22,442 bases of DNA from an uncultured Clostridia bacterium (GCA_948560265.1 CAOXTD010000021.1:1-22442), one strand, 5' to 3'. Shown: positions 1 to 8,471, counted from the stretch's first letter. Translations and numbers: made by a program. Notes: generated by a model not told the origin, from the letters alone.

Positions 1-718
1 TACTTTGATATTATATATTTTGTTTTGTTCCAATCCCGTATATTCTGCTGTTAAGTCCTCTGTATTTTGTTTTCCCTCTAGTTCATGGTATTCTGTTTCT
101 TCTTCTTTTTTATAGTAGTAACTTAATTTTCCACCATTTAATCTACTTACTGTTACTTTCACTGCTATACTATTACTGTTCTTTCCTGTAACTTCTATGC
201 TATTTATTTTTGGAAATAGCTTTCCTGCTTCTCCTATATATTCTATCTCAGCATCTTTTGGATTTTCTTTATTTGGCATTAATTCTACTTGAAAAATATA
301 TCCTGGTTTTGTTGTTACTAAATATGTCCCATCTTCATTATCTGTTACATCAGCATCTTTATCTTCAATAAATTCTTGCTTTTCTATATATTCAAAATAT
401 TCGTCCGCATCAAACGTTCCTAGTCCATTAATAAAGACTGGCTCTTTTGCTAGTTCTAGTCTTTCTTGCCAACTTGCTATATCTGCTTTTAGTTTTGCGT
501 CTGATGCTTTCTTGAAAACTCCATTATCCCCCATTACATACATGATTGTAATGCCTGCTAGAATAAGTAAAACTACTATTGTTACAACTAATGCTATTAA
601 AGTTATTCCGATTATTTTGATTTTCTTTTACATTCCTCACATTTTGCTCATTTTCTAAGCTCAATAATTTTCCTCTGTTTTTCTTCATTCCTTCTCTTTT
701 ATCCTCCCTCTCACGCAT
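1..718 (-). CDS. Pilin-like secreted protein, 3' end outside window, read through a +1 shift at CGG
   Basis: Read straight from the ATG at 718, the frame stops after 64 codons at 524. Skipping the C of the in-frame CGG at 610-608 (codon 37) gives a continuous frame to the window edge. The joined protein has a basic leader ending in ENQNN, then GITLIALVVTIVVLLILAG, a type IV-pilin-like hydrophobic helix preceded by Gly, then a soluble domain (MYVMGDNGVFKKASDAK and onward) and a fibronectin-like stretch near base 1 (YTGLEQNKIYNIKV). Helices of this GITLIALVVT type are common in exported proteins of uncultured Clostridia; I infer prepilin-peptidase-like processing after the Gly. The helix lacks the Glu at position 5 of classical pilins. 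The frame that carries the helix has a stop just upstream and no ATG or GTG before it, so it needs the shift. Codon 11 (ATG at 688) is an alternative start. Function beyond export is unknown. Confidence 0.75.
608..610 (-). other. In-frame CGG, proposed +1 recoding site in the pilin-like gene
   Basis: Complement-strand context is AAT AAT CGG AAT AAC. The CGG is in the starting frame (718 minus 610 is 36 codons). Reading AAT AAT then GGA ATA ACT joins NN to GITLIALVV. The restored Gly is the residue that precedes the hydrophobic helix in this protein class. Confidence 0.72.
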
Positions 719-803
719 GTAACCTTTAAATTACATAACTTTTCCCTTGTTCATTATTATCAACTTTTGCAATTTCTATACATCACTTATTAAATATGAT
801 TTC

Positions 804-832
804 ATTATATCTCCAAGTATGTTATTTGTAAA
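804..832 (-). promoter_or_regulatory. Promoter for the pilin-like gene
   Basis: On the complement strand, TTTACA (832-827) and TATAAT (809-804) are separated by exactly 17 bases, a good housekeeping sigma match. It leaves an untranslated leader of about 80 bases before the ATG at 718. A second purine-rich stretch (AGGGAGG) lies inside the first codons, upstream of the alternative ATG at 688. Confidence 0.7.
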
Positions 833-893
833 TATCTTATTTTAATTTTTTATTTATATTACAATTTATATACTATTTTTATGAAAGGAATAT

Positions 894-941
894 ATGTTAG
901 TATCTCTTATACTAATATTGCAGAAGTATGATAAGTTTTAA
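894..941 (+). CDS. Possible 15-residue leader peptide overlapping the regulator start
   Basis: ATG at 894 is preceded by GAAAGGA at a suitable distance and reads MLVSLILILQKYDKF before TAA at 939-941. It overlaps the start of the Xre gene at 928 by 14 bases. The Xre gene has no good ribosome site of its own, so translational coupling is possible. This is inferred from spacing only. An ORF this short can occur by chance. Confidence 0.3.
   Translation: MLVSLILILQKYDKF
897..915 (+). promoter_or_regulatory. Perfect palindrome upstream of the Xre gene, candidate operator
   Basis: TTAGTAT, a 5-base spacer CTCTT, then ATACTAA form a perfect 7-base inverted repeat directly upstream of the regulator start. 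Small Xre proteins often repress their own promoter through such sites. That role is inferred here. No convincing -35/-10 pair for the plus strand was identified. Confidence 0.4.
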
Positions 942-1161
942 TATTGAAAAATTACTACAAAATCGCCAAAAAACAAAATATTGGCTTTGTAAAAATATGA
1001 ATATTACGTCTCGTAATTTAAATCGAATTTTAAATGGAGAAACCTCTTCTATCTCCTTTAAATATTTAGAGGAAATGTGTAGATTACTAAACTGTGAAAT
1101 TGGGGAACTTATTTCTTTTGAAAAGGATAATAATACTGAAAATAAAACTCAAAAAAAGTAG
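928..1161 (+). CDS. Small Xre-family helix-turn-helix regulator
   Basis: A 77-residue protein and the only clear plus-strand gene. Residues about 5-62 fit a compact Cro/CI-type DNA-binding domain of the short YozG-like class: NIEKLLQNRQKTKYWLCKNM, then NITSRNLNRILNGETSSISF with the recognition helix, and a hydrophobic C-terminal helix pair ending CRLLNCEIGELI. The tail is Lys/Asn rich. The family represses transcription by binding short palindromes, and one lies at 897-915. It is divergent from the pilin-like gene, so it could control itself, that gene, or both; the target is not visible in sequence. The ATG at 928 has a weak ribosome site. The stop TAG lies inside the terminator stem. Confidence 0.8.
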   Translation: MISFNIEKLLQNRQKTKYWLCKNMNITSRNLNRILNGETSSISFKYLEEMCRLLNCEIGELISFEKDNNTENKTQKK

Positions 1162-1184
1162 TCATAATAAATATGACTACTTTT
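1154..1184. terminator. Bidirectional terminator between convergent genes
   Basis: AAAAGTAGTCAT, a 7-base loop AATAAAT, then ATGACTACTTTT form a perfect 12-base stem with A-run and T-run flanks. It can end the Xre transcript on the plus strand and the glutamate-synthase-like transcript on the minus strand. Confidence 0.85.
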
Positions 1185-1199
1185 GCATTATTCTATTCT

Positions 1200-2480
1200 T
1201 TATTCACTATCTACTCGCAAATATTCAATTATCTTTTTAGCTACTTCTCTACCATCTCTTGCTGCCCAAGCCACTGTTGCAGTTTGTCCTACTACATCTC
1301 CCCCTGCAAATACTTTTGGATTAGAAGTTCTGCCATCTTCATCTACTGATACATATTTTCTAGTACCTATAGCTATGTCTTGCTCTTTTAACATTTCTTT
1401 GTCTGCCTTCCCTCCTACTGCCATTACTACATAGTCCATTGGCATACAATAATTACTATTTTCTATATCTACTGGAACTTTTCTCTTCTCTCCTTCTTTT
1501 TCTACTAGCATTGTCTTAATGCATTCAATTTGTTCTACTTTTTCATTTCCTAATACTTTTGTAATATTTGTTAAAAATAGGAATTCAACGCCTTCTTTTT
1601 TAGCATCTTCTATTTCTTTTACTTCTGCTGGCATTTCCTCTTCTGATCTTCTATAAATGACTACTACTTGCTCTGCTCCTAAACGCTTAATTGTTCTAGC
1701 ACAATCCATAGCAACATTGCCACCACCAATAATAGATACTCTCTTTCCATGATAGTCTGGATGATTTCCTAATTCTAATAGAGAGTTCCCTCCGAATACT
1801 CCCTTTATTTCTTCTCCCTCTATCATCATTTTTCTTGGAATATTAGCTCCTATGCTTAAGAATATAGCATCATATTTCTTTTCTAATTCTGCTATATTTA
1901 AGTTTTTTCCTAATTCTTTTTTATACTCAACATGAATTCCTAAAGACAAAATCTGTGAAATTACCTTTTCCACAATATCTTTACTTAGCCTAAATTCAGG
2001 AATTCCCCTTTTCAAAATTCCTCCCAAATCTTTTTGCTTCTCATAAATCGTTACTTGATATCCTGCTTTTCTAAGAAAACTACTTGCTGTTAAACCTGCA
2101 GGTCCTCCCCCTATAATAGCAACTTTTTTTCCATTCGGTTCTTTTGGCATTCCTTGTTTTAGATAGCAATTTAACAAACTATTCTCTTTCTCTAATGCCA
2201 AATCTCCAACTGTTTTCTCTAACTCTCCAATAGAAACACTCTCTCCTTTAATTCCTCTAATGCATTTTTCCTGGCATTGTTTTTGATGTGGACAAATTCT
2301 ACCACAAATTGCAGGCAACACTGTCGTTTCACATAAAATTTCATATGCCTTTTGATAATCCCCTTGCTTTACTTGCGCTATAAAATCAGGAATATGGTTT
2401 CCTAATGGACATCCTATTCTACATTGTGGATTTTGACAGTTTAAACAATACTCTGCTTTTTCTTTTATTTCTTCTTTCAT
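1200..2480 (-). CDS. gltD: Glutamate synthase small-subunit-like NADPH flavoprotein
   Basis: A 426-residue cytosolic oxidoreductase. The N-terminal part has two cysteine clusters typical of the GltD Fe-S domain (C12, C15, C20, C24; then C50, C59, C63, C69, C73). The FAD-binding motif VAIIGGGPAGLTASSF is near residue 120. The NADPH-binding motif SIIGGGNVAMDCARTIKRLG is near 245, with VVIYRRSEEEMPA after it. The C-terminal GGDVVGQTATVAWAARDGRE closes the FAD site. In the glutamate synthase complex this subunit passes electrons from NADPH to the large subunit, which makes glutamate from glutamine and 2-oxoglutarate. No large subunit is nearby, and related stand-alone proteins (NfnB-type or other electron-transfer partners) share this fold, so the partner is uncertain. 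It is last in the operon from 4876. Ribosome site GAGAGGA precedes the ATG. Confidence 0.85.
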   Translation of the reverse strand: MKEEIKEKAEYCLNCQNPQCRIGCPLGNHIPDFIAQVKQGDYQKAYEILCETTVLPAICGRICPHQKQCQEKCIRGIKGESVSIGELEKTVGDLALEKENSLLNCYLKQGMPKEPNGKKVAIIGGGPAGLTASSFLRKAGYQVTIYEKQKDLGGILKRGIPEFRLSKDIVEKVISQILSLGIHVEYKKELGKNLNIAELEKKYDAIFLSIGANIPRKMMIEGEEIKGVFGGNSLLELGNHPDYHGKRVSIIGGGNVAMDCARTIKRLGAEQVVVIYRRSEEEMPAEVKEIEDAKKEGVEFLFLTNITKVLGNEKVEQIECIKTMLVEKEGEKRKVPVDIENSNYCMPMDYVVMAVGGKADKEMLKEQDIAIGTRKYVSVDEDGRTSNPKVFAGGDVVGQTATVAWAARDGREVAKKIIEYLRVDSE

Positions 2481-2528
2481 TTTGTATCCTCTCTTACTCT
2501 ACTTATAAATCATAATTTTTTACATTGA

Positions 2529-3086
2529 TTAGTTTAATTCTTGATATTTTTTTGTAACTTCTTTTAAGTCTTTCCAAAATTCAACTTTCTTGTTTTCATC
2601 TCTTAGTAATGCTGCTGGATGCCATGTTGGCATATACCATATTCCCTTTTGTTCAATCCAGTTTCCTCTACAAGCAGTAATCCCATATTCTTTTCCTAGA
2701 ATATTTTTTAGGGCAGTACTTCCTAAAAGAACTATAATATTTGGCTTTACTAGCATCACTTGGCTTCTTAAGTAATCTAAACAAGCTACGGCTTCTTCCT
2801 CTTCTGGTACACGATTAGCAGGTGGTCTACATTTTACAATGTTTGTAATGTATATTGTACTTCTATCAATTCCTAGTCCTTGAAAAGCTTTGTTCATAAG
2901 CTTTCCTGCTTTTCCTACAAAAGGAATTCCTTGTGCATCTTCATCTGCTCCTGGTCCCTCACCTATGAACATCAATTTTGCTTCTTTGTTACCTTCCCCT
3001 AAAACAATATGTTGTCTTCTTTCACACAATTTACATTTTTGGCAATTTTGAATGCCATTTTCTAATTCTTCCCAATCTTGATACAT
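2529..3086 (-). CDS. udg: Type 4 (Fe-S) uracil-DNA glycosylase
   Basis: A 185-residue protein that removes uracil from DNA as the first step of base-excision repair. Motif 1 GEGPGADEDAQGIPFVGKAG (about 42-61) and motif 2 MPTWHPAALLR (about 152-162) are characteristic of the family 4 enzymes. Four cysteines at about C15, C18, C86 and C102 fit the [4Fe-4S] ligands of this family (CQKC, KCRPP and a later Cys). KCRPPANRVPEEEE in the middle is also a family signature. It lies 24 bases downstream of the LD-carboxypeptidase-like gene, in the same apparent operon. Its length is normal. Conserved Arg90-region codon NR uses CGT, showing that CGT is read as Arg here. Confidence 0.93.
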   Translation of the reverse strand: MYQDWEELENGIQNCQKCKLCERRQHIVLGEGNKEAKLMFIGEGPGADEDAQGIPFVGKAGKLMNKAFQGLGIDRSTIYITNIVKCRPPANRVPEEEEAVACLDYLRSQVMLVKPNIIVLLGSTALKNILGKEYGITACRGNWIEQKGIWYMPTWHPAALLRDENKKVEFWKDLKEVTKKYQELN

Positions 3087-3110
3087 CCTTTTTATTTCCT
3101 CTTTTACTAC

Positions 3111-4022
3111 TTATTTCACACAATTCTCTACTAATTCTATTTTTATCTTTTGATTGGTATCTATTTTGGCCATTGTCCCAATTGGAATAACAACCTTTTT
3201 ATCAATATGTCCGAAATTATTAGACTTGATAATTGGAAATTTGTATTCTCCCTCTAAAGTATCTAATAAAATTCTTTCTAAACTAATACTTCCATCATAA
3301 TTTCCAATCCACATTCCCTTAATCTTATCAAATACTCCATTTTGCTTCATATGATATAAATAATTGCTGACTAATTCTGGTGGTGTCTCTAAAAATAACT
3401 CTTCTAAGAATAAAATCTTATCTGTAAAGTCAATACTATATGCTCCTACTGCCATCTCATTTACTAAGCTTAAATTTCCACCTACTAGTATCCCTTTTGC
3501 CACGCCTTCTTGAATAGTTGTATATTCATCTTCCATCTTTCCTAGTAATAAGCCACCCTCTACAAATCGCTTCATCACCTCTTCATAGCCATATTGAGTT
3601 TGCCAAGAAGTTAAGGATTTAAAGGTAGGTCCATGAAAAGTAACTAACCCTGTTTTAGCATATATTGCATTTAAGATAGAGGTAGAATCACTAAACCCAC
3701 AAATAATTTTGGGATGAATTTTCATTCTGTCATAGTCTAAATACTCAAAAGTACAATTAGAATTAAAACCTCCCGAGATATTGAAAATTGCCTTTACTTC
3801 TTCATCTTCAAACATTTCATTAATATCCTCTGCCTTTTCTTTGGCAGTAGTTCCATATCCTAAAGTATTTGCTAAAGCATTTTTGCTAAACTTCACTTTA
3901 AAGCCTGCACCTTCCATTAATAAAATGGACTTGTTAATCACTTCTAAATCATCTTTCTCTACTGGACTAGATGGTGCAATTAGTCCAATGGTATCTCCCT
4001 TTTTCAATCTATCTGGTATCAT
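3111..4022 (-). CDS. S66-family LD-carboxypeptidase-like serine peptidase
   Basis: A 303-residue protein of the LdcA/MccF (S66) family. MIPDRLKKGDTIGLIAPSSP is the typical N-terminus. ISGGFNSN and IICGFSDSTSILNAIY (Ser of the catalytic triad in GFSDST) are in the first domain. The second domain contains GGNLSLV, FLEELFLETPPE and FGHIDKKVVIPIG, which carry the Glu and His positions. LdcA trims the terminal D-Ala from tetrapeptides during murein recycling; MccF-type relatives cleave microcin C-like nucleotides. Sequence alone does not decide between them. No signal peptide is seen, so it is cytosolic. Ribosome site AAAGGAGAAATT precedes the ATG, just beyond the palindrome at 4036-4084. Confidence 0.87.
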   Translation of the reverse strand: MIPDRLKKGDTIGLIAPSSPVEKDDLEVINKSILLMEGAGFKVKFSKNALANTLGYGTTAKEKAEDINEMFEDEEVKAIFNISGGFNSNCTFEYLDYDRMKIHPKIICGFSDSTSILNAIYAKTGLVTFHGPTFKSLTSWQTQYGYEEVMKRFVEGGLLLGKMEDEYTTIQEGVAKGILVGGNLSLVNEMAVGAYSIDFTDKILFLEELFLETPPELVSNYLYHMKQNGVFDKIKGMWIGNYDGSISLERILLDTLEGEYKFPIIKSNNFGHIDKKVVIPIGTMAKIDTNQKIKIELVENCVK

Positions 4023-4035
4023 AATTTCTCCTTTT

Positions 4036-4084
4036 TGTCAGTTAGGGGACGTTAGTTTAACTGACATGTTTCCCCTAACTGACA
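4036..4084. repeat. REP-like palindromic element overlapping the yfiH 3' end
   Basis: TGTCAGTTAGGGGA (4036-4049) and TCCCCTAACTGACA (4071-4084) form a perfect 14-base inverted repeat with a 21-base loop, and TTAACTGACAT inside the loop repeats part of one arm. No T-run follows on either strand, so it is not an ordinary terminator. It supplies the last two codons and the stop (TAG, 4077-4075) of yfiH. Its look (GGGGACGT core, GTCAGTT arms) resembles dispersed intergenic repeats I associate with Clostridia, some of them mobilised by Y1 transposases. That link is by resemblance only. Confidence 0.6.
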
Positions 4085-4876
4085 CAAATAATTGCTGCAT
4101 TTCTTCCTGACTTTTCTTTGTCTACACGGTAGGAGTGAAATTGCTCTGAATGACACATTGTACAAATTCCACTATCAATAATATTTTCTTCTTTTAATCC
4201 TACATGTCTTAATAATTGCTTGTTGATTTCAGTTGTATTAATATAGTATTTCTGCTTTCCTTCTATTACTTCTCCCTTTTGGATTATTTTATCTATATTT
4301 TCTAAGTCAGAATACTCTTTTTTAAATAAATCTTTTACATCCTCTTCCACTTCAAAGCAACATTGCTTAATGCAAGGACATATACAACAAATAATATCTT
4401 GCGGTTTACTACCATATTCTTGTATCATTTTTTCTACTGCCTTTTTTCCAATGGCTTGCAAAGTTCCTCTCCAACCTGAATGCACATTACCGGCTTACTC
4501 TTTTTACTTGGTCATAAAATAGTAGTGAAGTACAGTCTGCTGAAGTAGTAAGTAACACTAAGTCCTTTTGGTTTGTTATCATTCCATCTACATTTTCTAA
4601 TGCTGTCACTTCATTTGCAACCTCTATATTATCTGTGTGAGTTTGATGTGGTTTCATTACTCTATTAGCATCTAAACCCAAGCATTCGCAAATTCTCTGA
4701 TAGCTTTGTTTTAGTGTTTTTTCGTCTTTGTAAATTGGTGGAAAGTTAAGTTTATCTCCGCTTCTTAAGGTATAGCAATGTGCTACTTCTGGATATTCTA
4801 ATAACTTTTTAAATTGAATATACTCTATTCCATTTTTATTTTGACAAACTATATGGCTATTGAAATTTTCTTGCAT
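4075..4876 (-). CDS. pgeF: YfiH/PgeF-like laccase-domain protein, read through a +1 shift at CGG
   Basis: Two abutting frames together make one normal-length member (about 266 residues) of the YfiH/PgeF family. Members act as purine nucleoside phosphorylases or peptidoglycan-editing factors with a Cu/Zn-type His/Cys site. The first half (4876-4487) carries MKPHQTHTDNI and LLTTSADCTSLLFYD, with family His and Cys positions. It then reads CGG (4492-4490) and immediately TAA. The second half carries VHSGWRGTLQAIGKKAVEKM and the C-terminal CTMCHSEQFHSYRVDKEKSG RNAA. Skipping the C of CGG joins KRVS to GNVHSGWRG, matching the family core GNVHxGWRG. Without the shift, the catalytic HSGWRG part is lost. 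It is first in the operon running to 1200. If the shift does not occur this is a pseudogene. Confidence 0.85.
4490..4492 (-). other. In-frame CGG, proposed +1 recoding site in yfiH
   Basis: Complement-strand context is GTA AGC CGG TAA TGT. The CGG is codon 129 of the starting frame and is followed at once by TAA. Reading GTA AGC then GGT AAT GTG CAT restores the conserved GNVHSGW. This is the tightest of the four sites because only a few bases could hold the shift. Confidence 0.8.
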
Positions 4877-4904
4877 ATTTTTCTCACTTTCTCTTTTCCT
4901 TCTT

Positions 4905-4934
4905 ATTTTATATAATTTATGAGCAATTCGTCAA
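4905..4934 (-). promoter_or_regulatory. Promoter for the yfiH operon
   Basis: On the complement strand TTGACG (4934-4929) is followed after 16 bases by TATAAA (4912-4907) or after 18 bases by TAAAAT (4910-4905). It sits about 30-60 bases before the yfiH start at 4876. No other promoter of similar quality was noticed before gltD, so the four genes are probably co-transcribed. Confidence 0.6.
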
Positions 4935-4950
4935 GTATAAAAACAAATTA

Positions 4951-5030
4951 ACAACATCTAAAAAATAAATTTTTTAAGATGTTGTAGAATTTGTAATAAC
5001 TAATTTCTATGTCAAGTACATAAATGTACT
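4951..5030. repeat. Two hairpin-forming inverted repeats in the addB-yfiH gap
   Basis: ACAACATCT (4951-4959) pairs with AGATGTTGT (4977-4985), and the A-run and T-run inside extend the stem. A separate perfect palindrome AGTACAT-AA-ATGTACT lies at 5015-5030. They sit between the addB terminator and the yfiH promoter. The first could act as a weak terminator or insulator. No function is evident for the second. Nothing coding was seen in 4877-5075. Confidence 0.5.
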
Positions 5031-5050
5031 TTCCTAGAACTTAAAAAATG

Positions 5051-5075
5051 TTAAAAGCGACCGAAAGGTCGCATT
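5051..5075 (-). terminator. Rho-independent terminator of addB
   Basis: On the complement strand GCGACC-TTTC-GGTCGC is followed by TTTTAACATTTTTT, directly after the addB stop codon. The stem is perfect and GC-rich for this genome. It is one of the few places where CGG trinucleotides are outside coding sequence. Confidence 0.9.
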
Positions 5076-8000
5076 TTAATTTTTCATCTTCTCTAATACA
5101 TATTCCTTACTATTATTGGAAATATATCGATAATCATTTTTCGTTACTTGATTAAACTGGCAAATCGATTTATAACTGCAATACTCACAGGGTGTTTTCT
5201 TGTTTTGTACCTGATAATATGGCTCTATCTTGATATTCCCTTCTAATATTTCTTTGGAGATTTGTTTCAAAATCTTTTCCATATAGTTTTGTAAATTCTC
5301 AAACTGCTTCCTATTCAAAGTACTTGCTTTGTCACTTACTTCTCCCTCTTTGTTAATATATGCTGGAACGATATTAGAATTACCTGACACCAAGTTTGTA
5401 TCCATTTTCTTAACTACATTCACATCTGCTAAAATTAAGCCTTTCATTTTAAATTGTTTCTGTAATTCTTCCTTGATTTGTTCTTCTGCTAAACTCCTAT
5501 CACTGTTTAGAATAGGGTCAATGAGTGGAAAATAGAATACACCTGCTGGCAATACATCTTCTTTTTTGCAAGTCGCATCCAAGTAAGTTAGCAACTGTAA
5601 TTGTAGCCCTGCTAGCACCTCATTTAAATCAATATTTTTAATAGATGATTTATAGTCTATAATACGAATATAATTGCCCTCTGGTGTTTTAGCAATATCC
5701 ACTCTATCAATTTTTCCTGTAATTTCTACCCTTTTCCCGTCTTGTAGTTCTAGAATGATTGGCTCATAATCCTTCCCTTGCTTAAATTCCATTTCATGCC
5801 CAAATACTTCAAATTCACTATATTTCAAGCTATTTACAATATACTCCATTGACTTAAGCACCACTTTTTTTAGTCTTTGTGCTAATACTCTGTATTTTGG
5901 TATACTTTGGAAAATATCATATTTCTTCAAAGCCAATTTCTCTTGTACGATTTCTTCTGTAATCTGTGCGACTTGTTCCTCTGTCAATTGTTTAACAGAT
6001 AACTCTTTTTCTTCTAAGTAATCAAAAAAACAATCAATCACTTCATGCATAAAATTCCCCGTGTCTATGGTTCCTACTTGAAAGGTACTTTGTTCTTGCA
6101 ATTTTAATCCATATTTTAAATAATAGGAAAAAGCACAAGCCTCATACTGTTCTAACCTAGAAATGCTAGTTTTTAAGGTGTTACCATATAGCTTCTCTAA
6201 GTTTGTTTTTTGTAATTTTTCTGGTACATTTTTGTATTGTAAGGCTTTTAAACTACTTACTAGTTTTTCGGGCTCATAGGCTTGATAATACCTATATAAC
6301 TGAAACCAAACCTTATCTATTTCTTCTCCTTCTTGGAACTTCCTCAATTGTATTAGCAATTCATCAAAAGTCGTTTCTGCTAACAAAACCTCACTCTTTC
6401 TTTCTACAACATCACTTTCCTCTTGTAACATTGGAAACATTCTCTTTACTTTATTTAACATAATAGAAGGTCTTAGCGATTTTCCTTCACTGTCAGATGA
6501 AACATAGGACAAATATAGCTTTTCTTCCGCAGTTGTAAATGCTTTATAAATGTTAAAATGGTCATCATATAATTGTTCCATCGTTCCTTTGGCAAGTTCT
6601 ATCCCTTGCTCTTTTAAAACCTCTCTATCTCTGTCATCTAAAAAGCCCTCTTCTTTATGGTTGCCCGGAAAAGCCCCGTCATTTAACCCTATAATAAACA
6701 CTGCTCTTACTTTATGTGACCTTGAGCGGTCTGTATCTCCTATCATCACTTGGTCTGCTGTCCCCGGAATTGCCCCTAAATGACTAGCTTCAAATCCCAT
6801 TTTTAAGATTTTGCTATATCTTTCAAACGTAATTTCTTGTTCCCCTAAAACTTGTATCATCTCTTCTAATACTTGTTCTACTACTTTCCAACTAGTAATA
6901 TACTCATTCATTCTTTCTAATTCATTTATCTCTTTTAAATGAGATATCTTCTTTTCCAATATTTCTGGAATATGCTTTTCTAACATGAAGTGATGTAAAC
7001 TTTGTGTAATTTGTTTGACTGTTTTTAATCCTTTTAGTTGTTCTTTGAATTGCAATAATGGTTCTACGATTTGCTCTTTGGCATATAGAATCATTTGTTT
7101 TTCATCATCTGTTTCATCATAAAACTTCCACTCTTTGGCATACCATTTATTGCCCTTTAATCCCCATTTTAAGCTGTAATTTTCTAGTAAGGATATCTCA
7201 TGTTCTTCTAAATCGGTAAAACCTGTTTTGATATATCCTAGTACCGCTTCATAAGACCAATTTTTTACGAAAATGTCTAATAAAGACAATATCCATTTTA
7301 TCAGTACATTTTCACTTAGGTCTTTCTCTTCGTCCATAAATACTGGAATGTGATAACTTCTAAAAATTGCTTTGCATAGGCTGCCATAAGTGCCTAAATC
7401 TTTAGTAATTACGGCAATATCTTCATAACGATATCCCTTTTCTTTTACTAGCTTAGTAATTTCTATGGCAATATGCTCTATTTCAGAATATGGATTATTG
7501 GCTAAAAATACAGATAAATTCTCTACTTCTTTCTCATATTTATGATAGAAAGCTTCTCCCATATTTTCTGCTAGGTGTTTTAACTCTGGTGTCTTAAATC
7601 TCCCGCTTCTTTGAAATGATATCTTGCTCTTTAGAAGCACTTACCTCATTTAAGTTAATAGGCTCTTCTACTTTCACGTTCTCTTCCCTAGCTATCTTCA
7701 TTAGCCTTGCTACTGTTTGCTTATTGGCATAAAAACTATCATGGTCAGGATTCGTACTTTCGTTTAAATTATCTGCACAAACTGTGACAGTTATCGTTTT
7801 AGAAATCTTCATCAATTCACGCAAAATTTGATATTCTTGCAGAGTGAACCCTACAAACTCATCTAAGTAAATATCGCAATTTTGAAATTTCTCTGATTCC
7901 TCTAATTTCTCTGCTAAAATTGTTAAATTATCATTTTCATCTATGTATTGATTTTGAATTCTAGTGGTATATGTTTCATATATTTTATAAATATCTTGCA

Positions 8001-8454
8001 ATTTCTTTTGCAAGTACACATCTGGTGTATTTTGCGAAATTTCTCTTAGTGCCTCTGTGGAAACATGGTGTTTTTTTAGTTCTGTAATCTGAGTTGCTAT
8101 CATATCTATATTTTCATCTGTTTTTCCTAAAAAAGTAAAATCATTTTTTTGAGAAAGTAAAATTTCATCTAATAGCATGACTCTTCCACTTTTCGTTAAA
8201 TGTTCCTTCGTTTTTCCTCCTACTTCTTCTAAAATGCGATAAGCCATACGGTTGAAGGTTATTACTTCTGCTGATAAAACACTACTTGCTGGTGCAAATT
8301 CTAACAACTTTTTCTCTAGCGTAAAGGAAAATTGTTCTGGCGTAATTACTTTGATATTCTCTTGACCTTTTTGTTTTAACTTTTCTTGTATTTCCTGAAA
8401 TAAATAGGTACTTTTTCCTGTTCCTGCTGTACCATAAATAATTCGTAGGCTCAT
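5076..8454 (-). CDS. addB: AddB subunit of the AddAB helicase-nuclease, read through a +1 shift at CGG
   Basis: Two overlapping frames give one AddB of about 1125 residues, the usual Firmicute length. The start at 8454 (MSLRIIYGTAGTGKSTYLF) is chosen because AAGGAGG lies 6 bases upstream. Walker A GTAGTGKST is at residues 8-16. At codon 284 the frame meets CGG (7605-7603) and would stop three codons later. Skipping the C joins SKK to GRFKTPELKHLAENM, and the second frame continues through GDTDRSRSHKVRAVFIIGLN and YGNTLKTSISRLEQYEACAF. It ends with the RecB-type nuclease motif (KIDRVD, then RIIDYKSS) and cysteines CEYCSYKSIC. With the Cys in YEACAF these fit the four ligands of the AddB Fe-S cluster. 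AddAB processes double-strand ends for RecA repair. It follows the OGG gene by 17 bases. No addA is present, and a terminator follows directly. Confidence 0.9.
7603..7605 (-). other. In-frame CGG, proposed +1 recoding site in addB
   Basis: Complement-strand context is TCA AAG AAG CGG GAG ATT TAA. The CGG is codon 284 counted from 8454. Reading AAG AAG then GGG AGA TTT AAG enters the long downstream frame (SKK-GRFKTPELK). The residue here is less conserved across AddB proteins than at the other sites, so the exact shift point is less certain, within about 8 codons. Confidence 0.65.
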
Positions 8455-8471
8455 CTTTTTCCTCCTTTTGC

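Noticed and set aside
610..640. -1 or A-run slippage in the pilin-like gene (AAAAGAAAATCAAAATAATC)
   Set aside because: A slip in the A-rich stretch could also restore the frame, but it would not explain the same CGG at the other three sites. The CGG position also gives the expected Gly before the helix.
1183..1434. Plus-strand ORF opposite the glutamate-synthase-like gene
   Set aside because: It is antisense to a well-supported gene, has no recognisable protein pattern and starts in the terminator.
7594..7640. GTG start giving a separate 854-residue AddB C-terminal protein
   Set aside because: It would begin within the upstream coding region, out of frame and without a ribosome site. The product lacks the Walker A part needed for a normal AddB.
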